From NCBI GenBank assembly GCA_022495995.1, contig JAFEMH010006969.1, forward strand, positions 1-64,000: a stretch of DNA of 64,000 nt. The letters run 5' to 3'. Under the pieces are notes generated by a model. The model worked only from the letters and a program-made list of their open reading frames with translations, was not told the origin of the DNA and did not search any database. The DNA is from Adenophora triphylla var. japonica. Lineage: Eukaryota; Streptophyta; Magnoliopsida; Asterales; Campanulaceae. Both the position numbers and the translations under genes were made by a program. Below, piece after piece: positions 1 through 10,848 of this stretch. The stretch's first letter is position 1. Every line of letters begins with the position of its first letter.

Positions 1-435
1 TATTTGAAGACATGCCAATTATTTCATCACATTCACACCTTCGAAAAGCTTAGAGATAGAGTTCTTTGTTTGGTTCTTTTTAAATCCTTTCTCCCTTGTA
101 ATTTCGCACTTGATTACTTTGGTATCAAGGCGTGTGAAGGCTAGGATAGGATTCCGTTCTTTATCTCTTGTTCCATAGAGCTCAAAATAGATATAGCTAT
201 AGGGAACTTTCGGCTTTGTAAATTCATTCATAGTGATTATAAAGTCTTGCCTAAGAGGCACTCTCAAGTTATATTTATATAACTTGAGAAAAACAATTTT
301 GGTGTTTTATTCCGCTGCAGACTCTTTTACAAAATTGTTTTATTTTCGAAGTGTGTGTGTGTGCCATCCCAAGTGCTATCGTTGGTGCCGTTATCACCTT
401 GGATATCACTTGTGATTCAAGCCGTGACAATTTCA
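1..435 (+). repeat. 5' LTR of SIRE-like copia (partial)
   Basis: Matches 8029-8463 with only a few substitutions, such as ggcgtg versus ggtgtg near 130 and 8158. It ends in CA directly before the primer binding site. The upstream ~525 bases, including the TATA box, lie outside the window. The few differences point to a fairly recent insertion. Confidence 0.92.
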
Positions 436-437
436 AT

Positions 438-449
438 TGGTATCGAGCC
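438..449 (+). other. Primer binding site, tRNA-Met type
   Basis: TGGTATCGAGCC starts three bases after the LTR end. The usual plant tRNA-iMet site is TGGTATCAGAGCC, so the CAG is contracted to CG here. The same contraction is seen at the primer site of the copia element at 17681-17692. Confidence 0.8.
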
Positions 450-487
450 TCTCACTTGACGATACTAAGTGTTTGGTCCTCTTTATC

Positions 488-1538
488 ATGGCTTTTGATC
501 CTGCAAATCCAAACCAAAAACGTCTTCCTGTTTTAGATGGTTCGAATTATGCATATTGGAAAATTCGCCTTCGCTCGCATATAAAATCAATTGATCTTCG
601 AGCATGGCGATCTATAGTTCATGGGTACTCTCTTCCACTCTTACCTCCTGATGAGGATGGTGATGTTCAAAGTTAAACCCGAAGGTGAGTGGACGAATGA
701 AGAAGATCACTCTAGCTAACTATAATGAGAAAGCTCTTAATGCTATCTTTGAGTGGGTTGACATGCATATTTTTAAACTTATTCAAAATAGTTCCACAGC
801 TCAAGAAGCTTGGGATATTTTACAAAGGTTTTGTGAAGGTGATTCTAGTGTGCGTGAAAACAAACATAGAGGTCTTACTGGCAAATTTGAAAGGTTGAGA
901 ATGGGTGAAAGTGATACCATTTCCTCTTATTTTGAAAAATTGTTTGACATTGCTAATGAGTGTCAACTTTTAGGTGAACCTTTTACAAACAAACAATTGG
1001 TTTCAAAGGCTATTAGAACTCTCCCTGAGCGTTTTAATATTAAGGTTTCATCTATAGAAGAGGCTCTTAATCTTTCTACTATGAACATCAATTCCTTAAT
1101 GAGCATTTTAAAAATTTTTGAGTCAAACCTTGGCGAGCAAAGTGAAGCTTCTAAGGGCAAGAGTGTTTTTTAAAAGTTCAATCCTCTAGTGGTTCAACTA
1201 ATGAGGATGACGAAATTTTGAGGAATTAGGTGAAGATGCCGGTGTTGCCTTACTTACCAGGAAATATAACTTCAATGGTGAGAAAATTTAACAAAGAAAA
1301 TGTGCAGGTAAAGGCTAAAGAGCAACAAGCCAAGGTGTACAATTCAATGCCCAAGAGGACATTTCCATCTACTCGTAAAGGTGGTCCCATAAGGAGAGCA
1401 TCATCGTATCAATCCGGATCCGATCCAAAATACCTTGAATCAATCCAATGTCATGCTTTGCTCGGATGGGGTCATTACTCAAATGAGTGTGCTAACACTC
1501 TAAGGAAGATGGGAAAGAACCTATGGGTTTCTCTCTGA
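488..1538 (+). pseudogene. gag: copia gag (nucleocapsid polyprotein), SIRE type, broken
   Basis: Encodes the structural Gag that packages element RNA into particles. The start at 488 gives MAFDPANPNQKRLPVLDG followed by the NYAYWKIRLRSHIKS block typical of copia Gag (DUF4219/UBN2 type). A frame change near 670 leads to a long ORF (685-1173) with EAWDILQRFCEG, LRMGESDTISSYFEK and LPERFNIKVSSIEE, all UBN2 signatures. A further frame (1230-1538) holds the zinc knuckle near residues 70-85, where the CX2CX4HX4C pattern reads QCHALLGWGHYSNEC: the second Cys is replaced by Leu. Frameshifts near 670 and 1172 break the gene. Family assignment is secure; function is lost. Confidence 0.85.
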
Positions 1539-1698
1539 CAATGAGGATGAGGAGACCAATCAATCGAAGATTTCGAGATCAAACAGCAATGGTGGTCACA
1601 ACCGTGACTCGGACTCTCGTTGATACCCAGGTGATATCCAAAATGGGATAGCACACGAGATATCATCCAACAGGTATGCAGAGATTTAAATTTGATAA

Positions 1699-2216
1699 AT
1701 GTCAAGCCGCTTTGTTTTGTGGGTTCTGCTAACATGGATACAGGTTGTTCACAAGATGAAAAGGAGTTCAAGCAAGGATGAACTCATTTGTGGTCTTAAG
1801 AACCTTTGCAAAGAATTGGTGGATGAATGGAAGAAAGAGAACAAGAAGGTGATCTCTCTGTCCAAAGAGGTTCAAGACCTAACTCGATGGCTTGACTAGA
1901 TTGGAAGTTCAACTCACAAAGAAGGATGTGGAGCCGGACAAAGTCAAGAGCAAACTTACTCTTGCCGAGGACAACATTCAAGAAACTCAATACGAGTTCT
2001 ACTAAGTTAGATGCAATTCTTGGGTTGTCCAAACCACTCAAGGCAGCAAGTGTTACAGGTGATGGAGTACAGGAATCTCCATTAATATTGCTGGAAGAAC
2101 TGGAGAATCAAAATCAAGTAAGTGATACCCTGTGTGGCCAAAGTGTTGCCACCGATGGGATAGCATCTCCGGTATCACCCAAGACCAATCCAAGAATCGA
2201 AAAGGATGAACAGTAA
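1699..2216 (+). pseudogene. Remnant of the SIRE gag C-terminal tail (coiled-coil) and interdomain spacer
   Basis: The 66-codon frame at 1699 has heptad-like, Lys/Glu-rich text (KDELICGLKNLCKELVDEWK) as in the coiled-coil tail that follows the zinc knuckle in SIRE-type Gag. It runs into short frames up to 2216 without a recognisable protease (no D-S/T-G) or integrase (no HHCC or D,D-35-E). Only ~690 bases separate the zinc knuckle from the RT, where about 2 kb of protease and integrase would be expected. The simplest reading is an old internal deletion. Confidence 0.5.
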
Positions 2217-2228
2217 GATGATGATCAT

Positions 2229-3419
2229 GTGCATGAAGACTTGAGAAGGGATCCACCATCTAGGATCAGAAGAGACCATCCTTCCTCTCAAATTATTGGA
2301 GAAGCTAGTGAAGGGGTACAAACAAGGAACAAAGGACATTTTAGTGACCGTGAAATGGCAAGGTATGTGTGTATGTCCACCACATACCACAAGGTAAAAT
2401 ATTCTGTTTTTGTCTCTTCTTTAGAACCCAAAAATATTTACGAAGCTTTAAAAGATAATTTTTGGATACAAGCCATGCAAGAGGAACTTGACCAATTTGC
2501 TCGTAATGAAGTTTGGTGTTTAGTACCACGTCCTAGTAATACAAATGTTATTGGTACTAAATGGATTTTCAAAAACAAATCAGATGAGCAAGGAAATATT
2601 TTTAGGAACAAAGCTCGTCTCGTAGCACAAGGTTACACCCAAATTGAAGGTGTTGACTTTGATGAGACCTTTGCTCCCGTTGCTAGAATAGAATCCATAA
2701 GACTCCTCTTGGCTATAGCTTGTTTTCTAAAAATTACTTTGTTTCAAATGGATGTTAAAGCCGCCTTTTAAATGGTTATTTAAAAGAAGAAGTTTTTGTT
2801 GAACAACCAAAAGGATTTGAAGATCCTAATCTACCAAAACCATGTATATAGACTTGATAAAGCTTTATATGGCTTGAAACAAGCTCCACGTGCATGGTAT
2901 GGTCGCTTAACCTCTTTCTTACTTGAATATGGATTCACAAGAGGTGAAGCAGATAGGACCTTATTTATCCTAAGGCATGGCAAAGAAATAGTCATTGTTC
3001 AAATCTATGTTGATGACATAGTCTATGGCTCTACTTCTCAAACGTGTTTAAAAGATTTTGTAGAGGCTATGACATCAACATTTGAAATGAGCATGATTGG
3101 AGAGTTAACATTCTTTCTAGGCTTGCAGGTGAAACAATCAAATGAAGGAATATTCATTTCACAAAGCAAGTATGCAAAGAGCCTAGTAAAAAGGTTTGGG
3201 TTGGAAGGAGCAAAAAGTTCAAAAATCCCCATGTGTTCTTCTCTCAAACTTGGTAGAGATCAAGTAGGTGAGGATGTTGATCCTACTCTTTATCGTTCAA
3301 TGATAGGTAGCCTTCTCTATCTCACTTCTAGTCGTCCTGATATCATGTTCGCGTGTGTGTTTGTGCACGTTATCAAGCCAATCCTAAAGTCTCTCACCTT
3401 AATTTTGTCAAAAAGATAA
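2229..3419 (+). pseudogene. pol: copia reverse transcriptase, broken by one frameshift
   Basis: Reverse transcriptase copies element RNA into DNA in the cytoplasmic particle. The first frame (2229-2771) contains the copia pre-RT block (WIQAMQEELDQFARNEVW), the TKWIFKNK motif, KARLVAQGYTQIEGVDF and MDVKAAF. A one-base loss at ~2770 shifts to the frame at 2796-3419, which carries LYGLKQAPRAWYGRL, the catalytic YVDD (near 3006-3020), LTFFLGLQVKQ and SLLYLTSSRPDIMFA. All core RT motifs are present, so the deletion upstream did not reach RT. The frameshift lies in a run of T and could be an assembly error. Confidence 0.92.
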
Positions 3420-3423
3420 TTAA

Positions 3424-3943
3424 ATATGTTTCAGAACAAGTGAATTAGGGATTTGGTTTAGTAAGGATACTAATACCAATTTGGTTGGCTTTAGTGACTC
3501 GGATTGGGCAGGGGATATGGATGATAGGAAGAGTACTAGTGGGGGGTGTTTTTACTTGGGCAACAATTTAGTTTCATGGTATAGTCGTAAACAAAATTGT
3601 GTTTCTCGCTCCACAAACTGAGTCCGAGTATGTGGAATTGGTAGTTGTTGTTCACAACTTATTTGGCTAAAACATATGTTAGATGACTATGGCCTAGAGA
3701 GTAATTCTTTGACTATGTCTTGTGATAACACAGTGCTATCAACATTTCAAAAACCCGAGTTCAACATTCCCGTACCAAACACATTGACATACGTCATCAT
3801 TTTCTTAGAGATATGGTAGATAAAGGCCTAATTAATATTGATCATATTGATACTAAGTATCAACCTGGCCGACATCTTTACGAGGCCTTAGACCACGAGA
3901 GATTTTCTAGTTTGAAAAGATCTCTTGGTCTTTGTAATCTCTG
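3424..3943 (+). pseudogene. copia RNase H domain, broken
   Basis: Removes the RNA strand during reverse transcription. After a frame change from RT the text GFSDSDWAGDMDDRKSTSGG (near 3490-3545) is the diagnostic copia RNase H block with the first catalytic Asp. It is followed by SWYSRKQNCVSRST, then the usual H-F-L-R-D and L-I-N-I-D-H-I-D-T motifs in a third frame, ending at 3943. Several frameshifts interrupt it. Confidence 0.85.
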
Positions 3944-5207
3944 AGTGCTGTCGTCCGTGCTACCCCAGTGATGTTATCACTTAGGGTAACACTTGTATAT
4001 TAGTGTATTTTTTTCTTTCTTTTCTTATTTACTTAAAAAAAAAATACTTTATTATTTGTTTAATCTAGCTAGCTTAGTTCTAGGCCGTGGCACATCTTGA
4101 CCTTTTTGTTATGGTAGGTTATTATTTAGGTTAGCACGTCTGATATCATTCCCCTTCATATGCTTAAAGTGACAAAGTCACTAATCTTTTCTTTTTGATA
4201 AATAAAAGGCAAAGGCATTTTTTTTCATACTTTTCTCTCGAGCTCGGGGCACGGTGTTCGCTGCAACGATGTACTCTTGCCAATGAGAAGGTATGAGGTG
4301 ATTTATGCTGAGTATTAGGGACATGGAGTTCGCTACTACAGTGTACCCTACTTGAAAGGCATAGATCACTTGGTCTCTACACTTGAAATATAACTTGAAG
4401 CACGGAGCTCGTTACTACGTTGCTTTCTTGTTTAAAGAAGTGTATTGAGACGTGTTTAACAAGCAATGTACTTAAAAAATTATATATAGGCATATAATGC
4501 CTAAAGTGCATGAAAAATGCTCAGCTTGTTATGCCTCAAGTGTTTGAAACTGAAAAAATATTTATCAAGGGGTTTTATATCATATGTGTTATCCTACGTG
4601 TTGCCATCATTGCCTTAACACATTAGTGTGTGCTATATTAGTTTTTTATTTATTTTCGAAATATTGTTGATTAATTTCTCAAAATCTGAAAGTCTTTTTA
4701 ATTAAAGAGTTTACGATTTTGAAAACATCTTCAACAAGTTTCCTTTATTTTTTGGTAAACTTAATTATGTAACTAACCCATATTTATTTTTTTTGCGTAT
4801 AATGTTTTGGGCTGAGTTACAAATTATTTAGTTTACTTATTTTTTATTGTTTTACGTTTATACTTAAAAAAAAAATATTTTCTTTATTTTTGTAATTTTG
4901 CAACCGTGTTTATTATCCTTAAGTTGGTTAGGGTTTTAAAAACTTTGTGTGGTGAGGGTTTATTGTTAATGAGTGGATAGGGTTAAAGGTGAGGGTTTTT
5001 AGGAGTTTAGATGGGATAGGGTTGTCTAATCAATTTAATTTTTTGTTCCCTCACCGTCTCTCTCTCTTAATTTCCTAAATTTTCTCTAACTCTCCTATTA
5101 TCTCTCTCTAACCGTTACTCCCTCTACCTCTTTAAACCCCCATTCCAGCGTCTTCTTCCCTTCTCAACCTAGGTCAAAAATTCGTTCCAAAATTCCCTCA
5201 TATCTCC
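3944..5207 (+). other. Non-coding spacer between pol and env-like ORF of the SIRE-like copia
   Basis: AT-rich, with no frame resembling a known protein. It begins with a motif cluster (GTGCTACC, GTTATCAC, GTAACAC; 3946-3995) of the kind that recurs across this element. Three imperfect repeats follow at about 4235-4440. From 4900 the strand becomes CT-rich (tctctctctc, 5055-5110) just before the env-like ATG, as in a leader. Confidence 0.7.
4235..4440 (+). repeat. Three imperfect ~75-bp tandem repeats
   Basis: Copies start near 4245, 4318 and 4396. Each carries a variant of the core gcacggagttcgctactac followed by g-tgtaccct or ttgctttc. They lie in the spacer downstream of RNase H. Function unknown. 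Confidence 0.6.
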
Positions 5208-7060
5208 ATGGCATCTCCATCCAAAGCTAGTACCGAACCATCTCACACGGACCAAATGGACATCTCACCTAGCATTGCTCCTTCCGTGGCATCTCGCGTG
5301 GCCATGGAAACTTCCCCAATGATCACTCCAAGCTCTTCTCCACCAACAATGGCAATTGTTCCTACCTCTGGCCCCAATGCCTCGTTTGATCAAGGCATTC
5401 CTAAAGTGACTCTCATCCCGCTTGGAGCCAAAAAGGAAGAGGAAAGCCCCAACCGCCAAGGCTGTCTCCCCAAATTGCAAAAAGGAGGTCTTCCAACCGC
5501 ATTAGATCAATCAGGTCCAAGGCAACTTCAAATACCACCTCGATCCGGTTGAAGTCTCGAACGCTCTATTGATGTGTCCTCACCCCATGTGAGTGACGAG
5601 AACTTTGAAGCAAACAAAGAAAAGGAGCCGTCTGTGGACTCATTTGATGCTTGGGTAGATGGTGATGAAGAGGAGACCCTCTCGGATTATCGAAAAAAAG
5701 AAGGCCAAGGGCAAGCGTGAGTGCTACCGGAAGTGCTAGCAAGAAGAGGATATCATCCGAGGTAACACTTGCCCCCTCTTACGTTCCTAAACATTCCTCT
5801 AGTGATAATTCTGGTGATGAGGTTACTCCAACTGAAGAGGATAAAGCTTTTCCAAAACCTTTTCTTACTTTGGAGTATTATAAAAAGGAAAATATGGAAC
5901 TTTGGTTGAATAGTCTAAGTAAGAGAATTTTAAAAGAGAAGCACATTGATGAAGGTCAGTTGGAAAAGGAAGGAGTGGTTCAGTTTTTAAAGGACAGGAA
6001 TTTTATTAATGCTAATAATCATGCATCGCTTTTGTTGAGAGTGTTATTCGCAATTTCTTTGCCAATTTGCATGCTCATTTGGATGATGAAGGGTCTGCTA
6101 AATATGGAAAAGTGTTTGTTAGGGGAAGAGTCTATTCTTTTACTCTCACCTTGCGATTAACAAAGTTTTAGGCCTCCCTAATGTAGATGATGAGAGCATT
6201 AGGGTCAATAGAGATGAAATGGTAAAATTGCTCACTCACAACAAAGCTGCAGTCTTGGCCTTTGAAAGAGAAACTTCATGCTTCTAGATTATCTTCTCTC
6301 TATTCTGTACTACACAACCGTGCATCTTCAATTGGCTTCCTACAACTAATGAACCTATAGTGACTTTGGAGCATGCGAATGTGTTGTATAGATTGGGTAA
6401 AAATTTAAGGATTAACTTTGGAAGATTAGTGTTTAAACACTTAGCTTCATGGGGTAGAAAAAAGGAAGTGAACATTAGCTTTTTCCCTATCCTTCTCTAA
6501 TCTTCAAAGTTTTGGTATTTCAATCCTTGCCCATTGAAGCCTCGATGTTTTTACCACTTGAACACGAGTATTATACCATTGATCAACAACTGAAAAAGGG
6601 TAAAAGGTATACAAAAGATCTTCCTTGGAACAAATCGATGAAACAACCCCTGCTCCTCCCGGTGCTATCTCACGTGATACCCCAAGTGCTTCCCAGGTGT
6701 TGCCCCTCATACTTTTGCAGAACTGATGCTGCAAGTATTCGAACAACATGATGAATCTTTTGGGCAACTCTGGACCATCAATCCCAAAGGCTACGGTTCT
6801 CAACTTCTGCACAAACGATCGAGTGCAATAGGAGAACTTGCCGAGGGATGGGCTAAGCAAGCGGGTAACGGATGCTTTTATTGATGAAATTTCTTCCCAA
6901 ACGGGGGAGGATCTGTCTTCTTTGGAACTTACGGAGGCCGGGTGCTACTTTGCAGTGCTACCACCAAGTCTTGGCCCAAGTGATGGTGGAAGTGATAGGG
7001 AAGGAGATCAGGAGGAAGAAGAGGAGTTTGAAGAAGAAGAAAGCTGAACCTGAAGGTTGA
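5208..7060 (+). pseudogene. SIRE env-like third ORF with putative plant transposon protein domain, broken
   Basis: A third ORF after pol is the hallmark of SIRE/Maximus elements; its role is unproven. The ATG at 5208 opens a Ser/Pro/Thr-rich N-terminal part (to 5552). After frameshifts, an acidic stretch and a 147-codon frame (5717-6160) give KPFLTLEYYKKENMELWLN and LEKEGVVQFLKDRNFINAN. The next frame reads KVFVRGRVYSFT near 6105-6140, a block of the putative plant transposon protein domain (PF20167-like). A Glu-rich tail ends at 7047-7060. At least four frame changes are needed to follow it. I see no convincing signal peptide or membrane anchor, so calling it an envelope is only by position. 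Confidence 0.7.
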
Positions 7061-7494
7061 CAAACCTGAAGGTTTATGTTGCCGCTATCATATGGGTGAC
7101 TATTTTTGTGGTGGTCCTACAAACAATGTTTTTATTTTGGTGATGTGGTGGTTCCTTAAACAATTTACTTTTATTTTGTTTATATTTGCTAAAACACTTT
7201 AGTGGTTTGTTAAATAACTTAATCTGCTAGGATGTTTTTTTTTTAATTTTTGGATGATATTTTGCTACAATGGTTATGGTTTTTAATGGTTACTTAGTTT
7301 ATTTCGAAAACTTTTTAAAGTTTGAAATAAATTAGTTTATTATGATAAATCATTGTTTAGGATTAGCTCCTTGATTAAGGGGGAGTTAATTTTTTTGTGG
7401 AGATATTATTCTATGTTCTATGCTCTGTACATTTCTATATAGACTAATCCTACAGGACAGCAGCACATTGAGTTTGGAAAGAAATATCCAACTA
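7061..7494 (+). other. 3' non-coding region of SIRE-like copia
   Basis: AT-rich DNA between the env-like ORF and the polypurine tract, with one more GCCGCTATCATATGGGTGAC motif near 7080. No ORF of note. Confidence 0.6.
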
Positions 7495-7504
7495 AGGGGG
7501 AGAT
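7495..7504 (+). other. Polypurine tract
   Basis: AGGGGGAGAT lies directly upstream of the TGTTAG start of the 3' LTR and would prime second-strand synthesis. Confidence 0.85.
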
Positions 7505-8463
7505 TGTTAGTGTAATCTGCAGGTGATATCGTAGATGATTTCCCAAGTGATATCGCAGATGATATCCTGGACTGAAAATTATATAGTTGTATATTTCTTG
7601 TTTATTATTTAATGGACTAACGTGCTAATATGGTCTGTATAGTCTATGGTTTATGGTTGTATTTCAGGGTGCAATAGCATCAAAGAAGGAGCTAGACACA
7701 TGTGGAAATTGGAAGAAATGAATTAATACATTTTATGTATTAATTCGTAATTTTGGCAAACAACAACAACACGTGTGTGGACTTTGTCAAAGGTTGTTGC
7801 TGAGTTATAGAAAAAGTACAAGGATGATAAAGCAAGGGAATACAAGGCGTGGAAGCATGGCTTGAGGATTCAACAACTCGGTTGCTACAAAATAGGAAGT
7901 GGGAGCTAGAATTGTGGAAACAAATTAACCCACTCTCCCTACACTTCCTCCACGTGCAAGACCAGCCCCAAGGCTGTTATTGGAGTAGCCTTCAAGTATT
8001 TGAAGACTATAAATAAGCTTGGAAGGTTTATTTGAAGACATGCCAATTATTTCATCACATTCACACCTTCGAAAAGCTTAGAGATAGAGTTCTTTGTTTG
8101 GTTCTTTTTAAATCCTTTCTCCCTTGTAATTTCGCACTTGATTACTTTGGTATCAAGGTGTGTGAAGGCTAGGATAGGATTCCGTTCTTTATCTCTTGTT
8201 CCATAGAGCTCAAAATAGATATAGCTATAGGGAACTTTCGGCTTTGTAAATTCATTCATAGTGATTATAAAGTCTTGCCTAAGAGGCACTCTCAAGTTAT
8301 ATTTATATAACTTGAGAAAAACAATTTTGGTGTTTTATTCCGCTGCAAACTCTTTTACAAAATTGTTTTATTTTCGAAGTGTGTGTGTGTGCCATCCCAA
8401 GTGCTATCGTTGGTGCTGTTATCACCTTGGATATCACTTGTGATTCAAGCCGTGACAATTTCA
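7505..8463 (+). repeat. 3' LTR of SIRE-like copia (959 bp)
   Basis: Starts TGTTAG after the polypurine tract and ends TTTCA at the point where similarity to the left LTR stops. The start carries AGGTGATATCG...CAAGTGATATCG and the end carries the reverse complement form, GGATATCACTTG, so related motifs bracket the LTR in opposite orientation. Confidence 0.93.
8008..8015 (+). promoter_or_regulatory. Likely TATA box of SIRE-like LTR
   Basis: TATAAATA in the right half of the LTR, after a GC-richer stretch, is the best TATA match in the LTR. The equivalent in the 5' LTR lies left of the window. Confidence 0.6.
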
Positions 8464-9442
8464 GACTGCTTCTGATTGCTTCCTCTTTCATTGGGGGAGA
8501 AAGGATTCGTACGTGCCTGCAGGCTTATGAAATGCTTCTGGCTTTGCTTCGACTGCCCCATTGTTATCGACAACTTTCATTCTCTGAGCTTTGATTTTTC
8601 CTGTCCGTCAAGCTTTTGATTGGCGGTGCTGGGTCCTTGGCCTCATTTTTTTTTTCTTTTATTTTTTTTTATGTGCAACCCTGTTTTTTGCTTCGACTGC
8701 CCTTTTTTGGGATTTTCAGCCTAGCTGGGTATTACTCTTTTTGCACTAAGATCTTTTTCTTCTTTTTTTATGTGCAACCCTGTTTTTTGCCTAGACTGCC
8801 CTTTTTTGGGATTTTCAGCTTAGCTGGGTATTACTCTTTTTGCACTGCATTTTTTTTTTGAAGCACCTGAGGGCCAAGGCGAGCCCCTGCTTGAATTTTC
8901 TTTGACATCCTTGAGGTCGAAGGTAGGCTCCTAGGTTGTTGTCGACATGGGGTCAATCTTTCGAAGCTGAGTGGCCTTTTGTTGTCCTTTGAAAATGCCG
9001 CCGTCGTTGACTTGGTCAAAATGAAGGTGGGGCATGATTGGGAAAGTGTATGGTTTAATGAAGGCTTTTTGTGAGGTAAGGAAAGTGTATGGGGAAGGCA
9101 TTAGTTGACTTTCTCACACTGATTAATCGGAACGTGAATTATTTCGAGAGATTATTTGTTGAGCAATGCAAGTGATCATATAAAATAAAACCATTTCATT
9201 AAATGTAATGTAGGTGTACAAATAATGTCTTAAGTCTAGCAAGAAAAGAAGAAGACTCTTTTATAGAAAATTAAAGGTTAATTACAATGTCCGTGGAGGA
9301 CTTGATTGAAAGAGAAAAGTACTAGAACCTACGAAGGTTGACTGAGAGACTATTTTTCATTTTCTTTTTTTTTTTAATCTTGCTAAAGGATAATTAGACC
9401 CTAGTCTAGCTACTCTTCGCTGTCGGACCACATTTCTACCCT
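8464..9442 (-). other. Tat element A, region downstream of integrase (non-coding remnant)
   Basis: Read on the minus strand, 8870-9040 aligns with the block just after the integrase stop of Tat C (55590-55735): both share ttgaccaagtcaa, gacggcggca and tcaaaggaca. The hairpin repeat at 8664-8855 also occurs after the integrase of Tat B. No integrase coding sequence remains, so this part abuts the gag fragment directly. From 9043 to 9442 I see only AT-rich DNA. Confidence 0.6.
8664..8855 (-). repeat. Two ~91-bp tandem hairpin repeats (Tat type)
   Basis: Two copies begin at about 8664 and 8763, each with tgtgcaaccctgttttttgc and agctgggtattactctttt separated by a short stem. On the minus strand CTAGGCTG pairs with CAGTCTAG around an inner TCCC/GGGC stem. 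Related copies sit at 30140-30360 in Tat B. Confidence 0.75.
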
Positions 9443-10848
9443 TCAGCATTGGAAGTAAATTCTTGATGCTCTTTGATCCGAACCTTGGTCATTGACTTGG
9501 TCACCATTCTGAACAGAGTCTGTCGATTTTGGTCCATTGGGGCGCTCAAGCTTGCCTGCTTCGATTAACCCTTGGACCGCTCTCTTCAAGCCTATACAGT
9601 TGTCGGTTGTGTGGCCATAATGACTATGGAAGGTACAATGCTCATTCATGTCGAGGAGTGTATTTGAGCTCTTTGGATGGTAGTCTCTAAGGGGCTCCAG
9701 GAGGCCTAGCTTTACTAAAGCCTTGAAGATTAAGCCCATGGGTATCCCAAAATCATCAAAATGTTCTCGTTGTCTTGGAGGACCACTATTTATTGGTACC
9801 TTCTTGATGTCGTCCAATGTACACAATGCCTTCTTTCCTTTACCAGATGTTGCAGCCGTGTTGGAAGGGTAAGGTCTATAGCGGCGAGACATTTTCAGAC
9901 CAGAAGTGCTTCCCCGTGCATGAACCCTTTTTATGTAATCATCATTGTAAGCGTCAAGATTCGACTCCTTTGTGTCAGATGCGCGAGATTGGTAGGGTGA
10001 GATGGCTTGAGTCGAGCGATTGTTGACACTTTCGCTGCTAGGCTTTTCCTGTATTTTCTTAATTGGCTCTACCAATATTCCTTTGAACGAGTCAATAGGA
10101 GCATTAGGACCACACGACCCCGCCACAAGATTGGCATCAGCAAATGAAACCACAGTAGGAAGTACCCCTGGTGGGAGAGATGACGTCGAGCATTCAAAGC
10201 GTGACCGTGGCCGTAACCTTCCTTGTAGGTCAAACTTGAAGCATAAGAATACGAACCAAAGGATCGGGAGTGGTGAGACTCATAAGGGGCCTCATAGGGT
10301 CGGCACGGTGTCGAAGACGGGGATATATGGCTCGTAATAGTTGAATACCAGGGAGTGCGGCGGCGATCCAAATGGCGCTAAAGATATGAGTTTCGAGGCA
10401 CCATAAAGTAGGGTGAACGTGTCTTGACTACACCGAGGAACGTGATTGGATGAACAATGTGTATACTTGTACTTGGTGAGCGGGAGCATCTTGCGTATGC
10501 TCTTGAGTGCGAAATTGGATGAGGAGCATTTGACCTTGTCGACTTCCTAAGCGGAGGAGAGGGGTAGAGCTTGGAGCTGAGGAGCGGCGATCCAAATTGG
10601 TTTGCGGGGTCATGTCAATTTGTCGGGCTTGGGAAGGCGCACTGCGACCCATTCCAAGATGATGACCTAAACCTGACTGGAGCTGTGAAGCGGTAAACTG
10701 ACCCATTCCAAGATGATGACATGAACCTGACTGGGGCTGAGAAATCGGGGTAGCTGTAACATTTGCTCTCTGTTGGTGGTGAACAAAGCTGGGTCTTATC
10801 TAAGGAGGTGAGGGCATCGGGACCCTGATGGCTTGGGACATTGGAAAG
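9443..10848 (-). pseudogene. gag: Tat-lineage gag, C-terminal part (element A), split by a copia insertion
   Basis: Ty3/gypsy Gag fragment. The frame 9443-10153 reads a Ser/Arg-rich segment, then FGIPMGLIFKALVKLGLLEP, then a Tat-type zinc knuckle CTFHSHYGHTTDNC (CX2HX4HX4C, near 9600-9650) followed by LKRAVQGLIEAGKL. Upstream frames (10069-10706) are Pro/Tyr/Gln-rich, as in the N-terminal half of Tat Gag. The capsid core (FYKRW block seen in Tat B) is not recognisable, so it may be deleted. The N-terminus continues at 19056-19362 on the other side of the copia. Broken by frameshifts and the insertion. Confidence 0.8.
10844..10848. repeat. Target site duplication GAAAG (left)
   Basis: GAAAG directly precedes the TGTTGGG start of the copia LTR and is repeated at 19056-19060 directly after the other LTR. 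Confidence 0.93.

Larger units (their letters stand above)
1..8463 (+). mobile_element. SIRE/Maximus-like Ty1/copia retrotransposon, 5' LTR cut by window edge
   Basis: The sequence from 1 to 435 is repeated almost exactly at 8029-8463, so the two LTRs bracket a 7.07-kb internal region. The order is left LTR, tRNA-Met primer site, gag, RT, RNase H, a 1.3-kb spacer, an env-like ORF with the putative plant transposon protein domain, polypurine tract and right LTR. A third ORF after RNase H is typical of the SIRE/Maximus lineage. Protease and integrase are missing between gag and RT, so the element could not move on its own even if its frameshifts were repaired. The 5-bp target duplication cannot be checked because the left end lies outside the window; the right flank starts GACTG. 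Confidence 0.93.

Noticed and set aside
5208..7060. Calling the SIRE third ORF a true envelope glycoprotein
   Set aside because: I could not see a signal peptide, furin-like site or membrane anchor; only its position and the plant transposon protein domain are supported.
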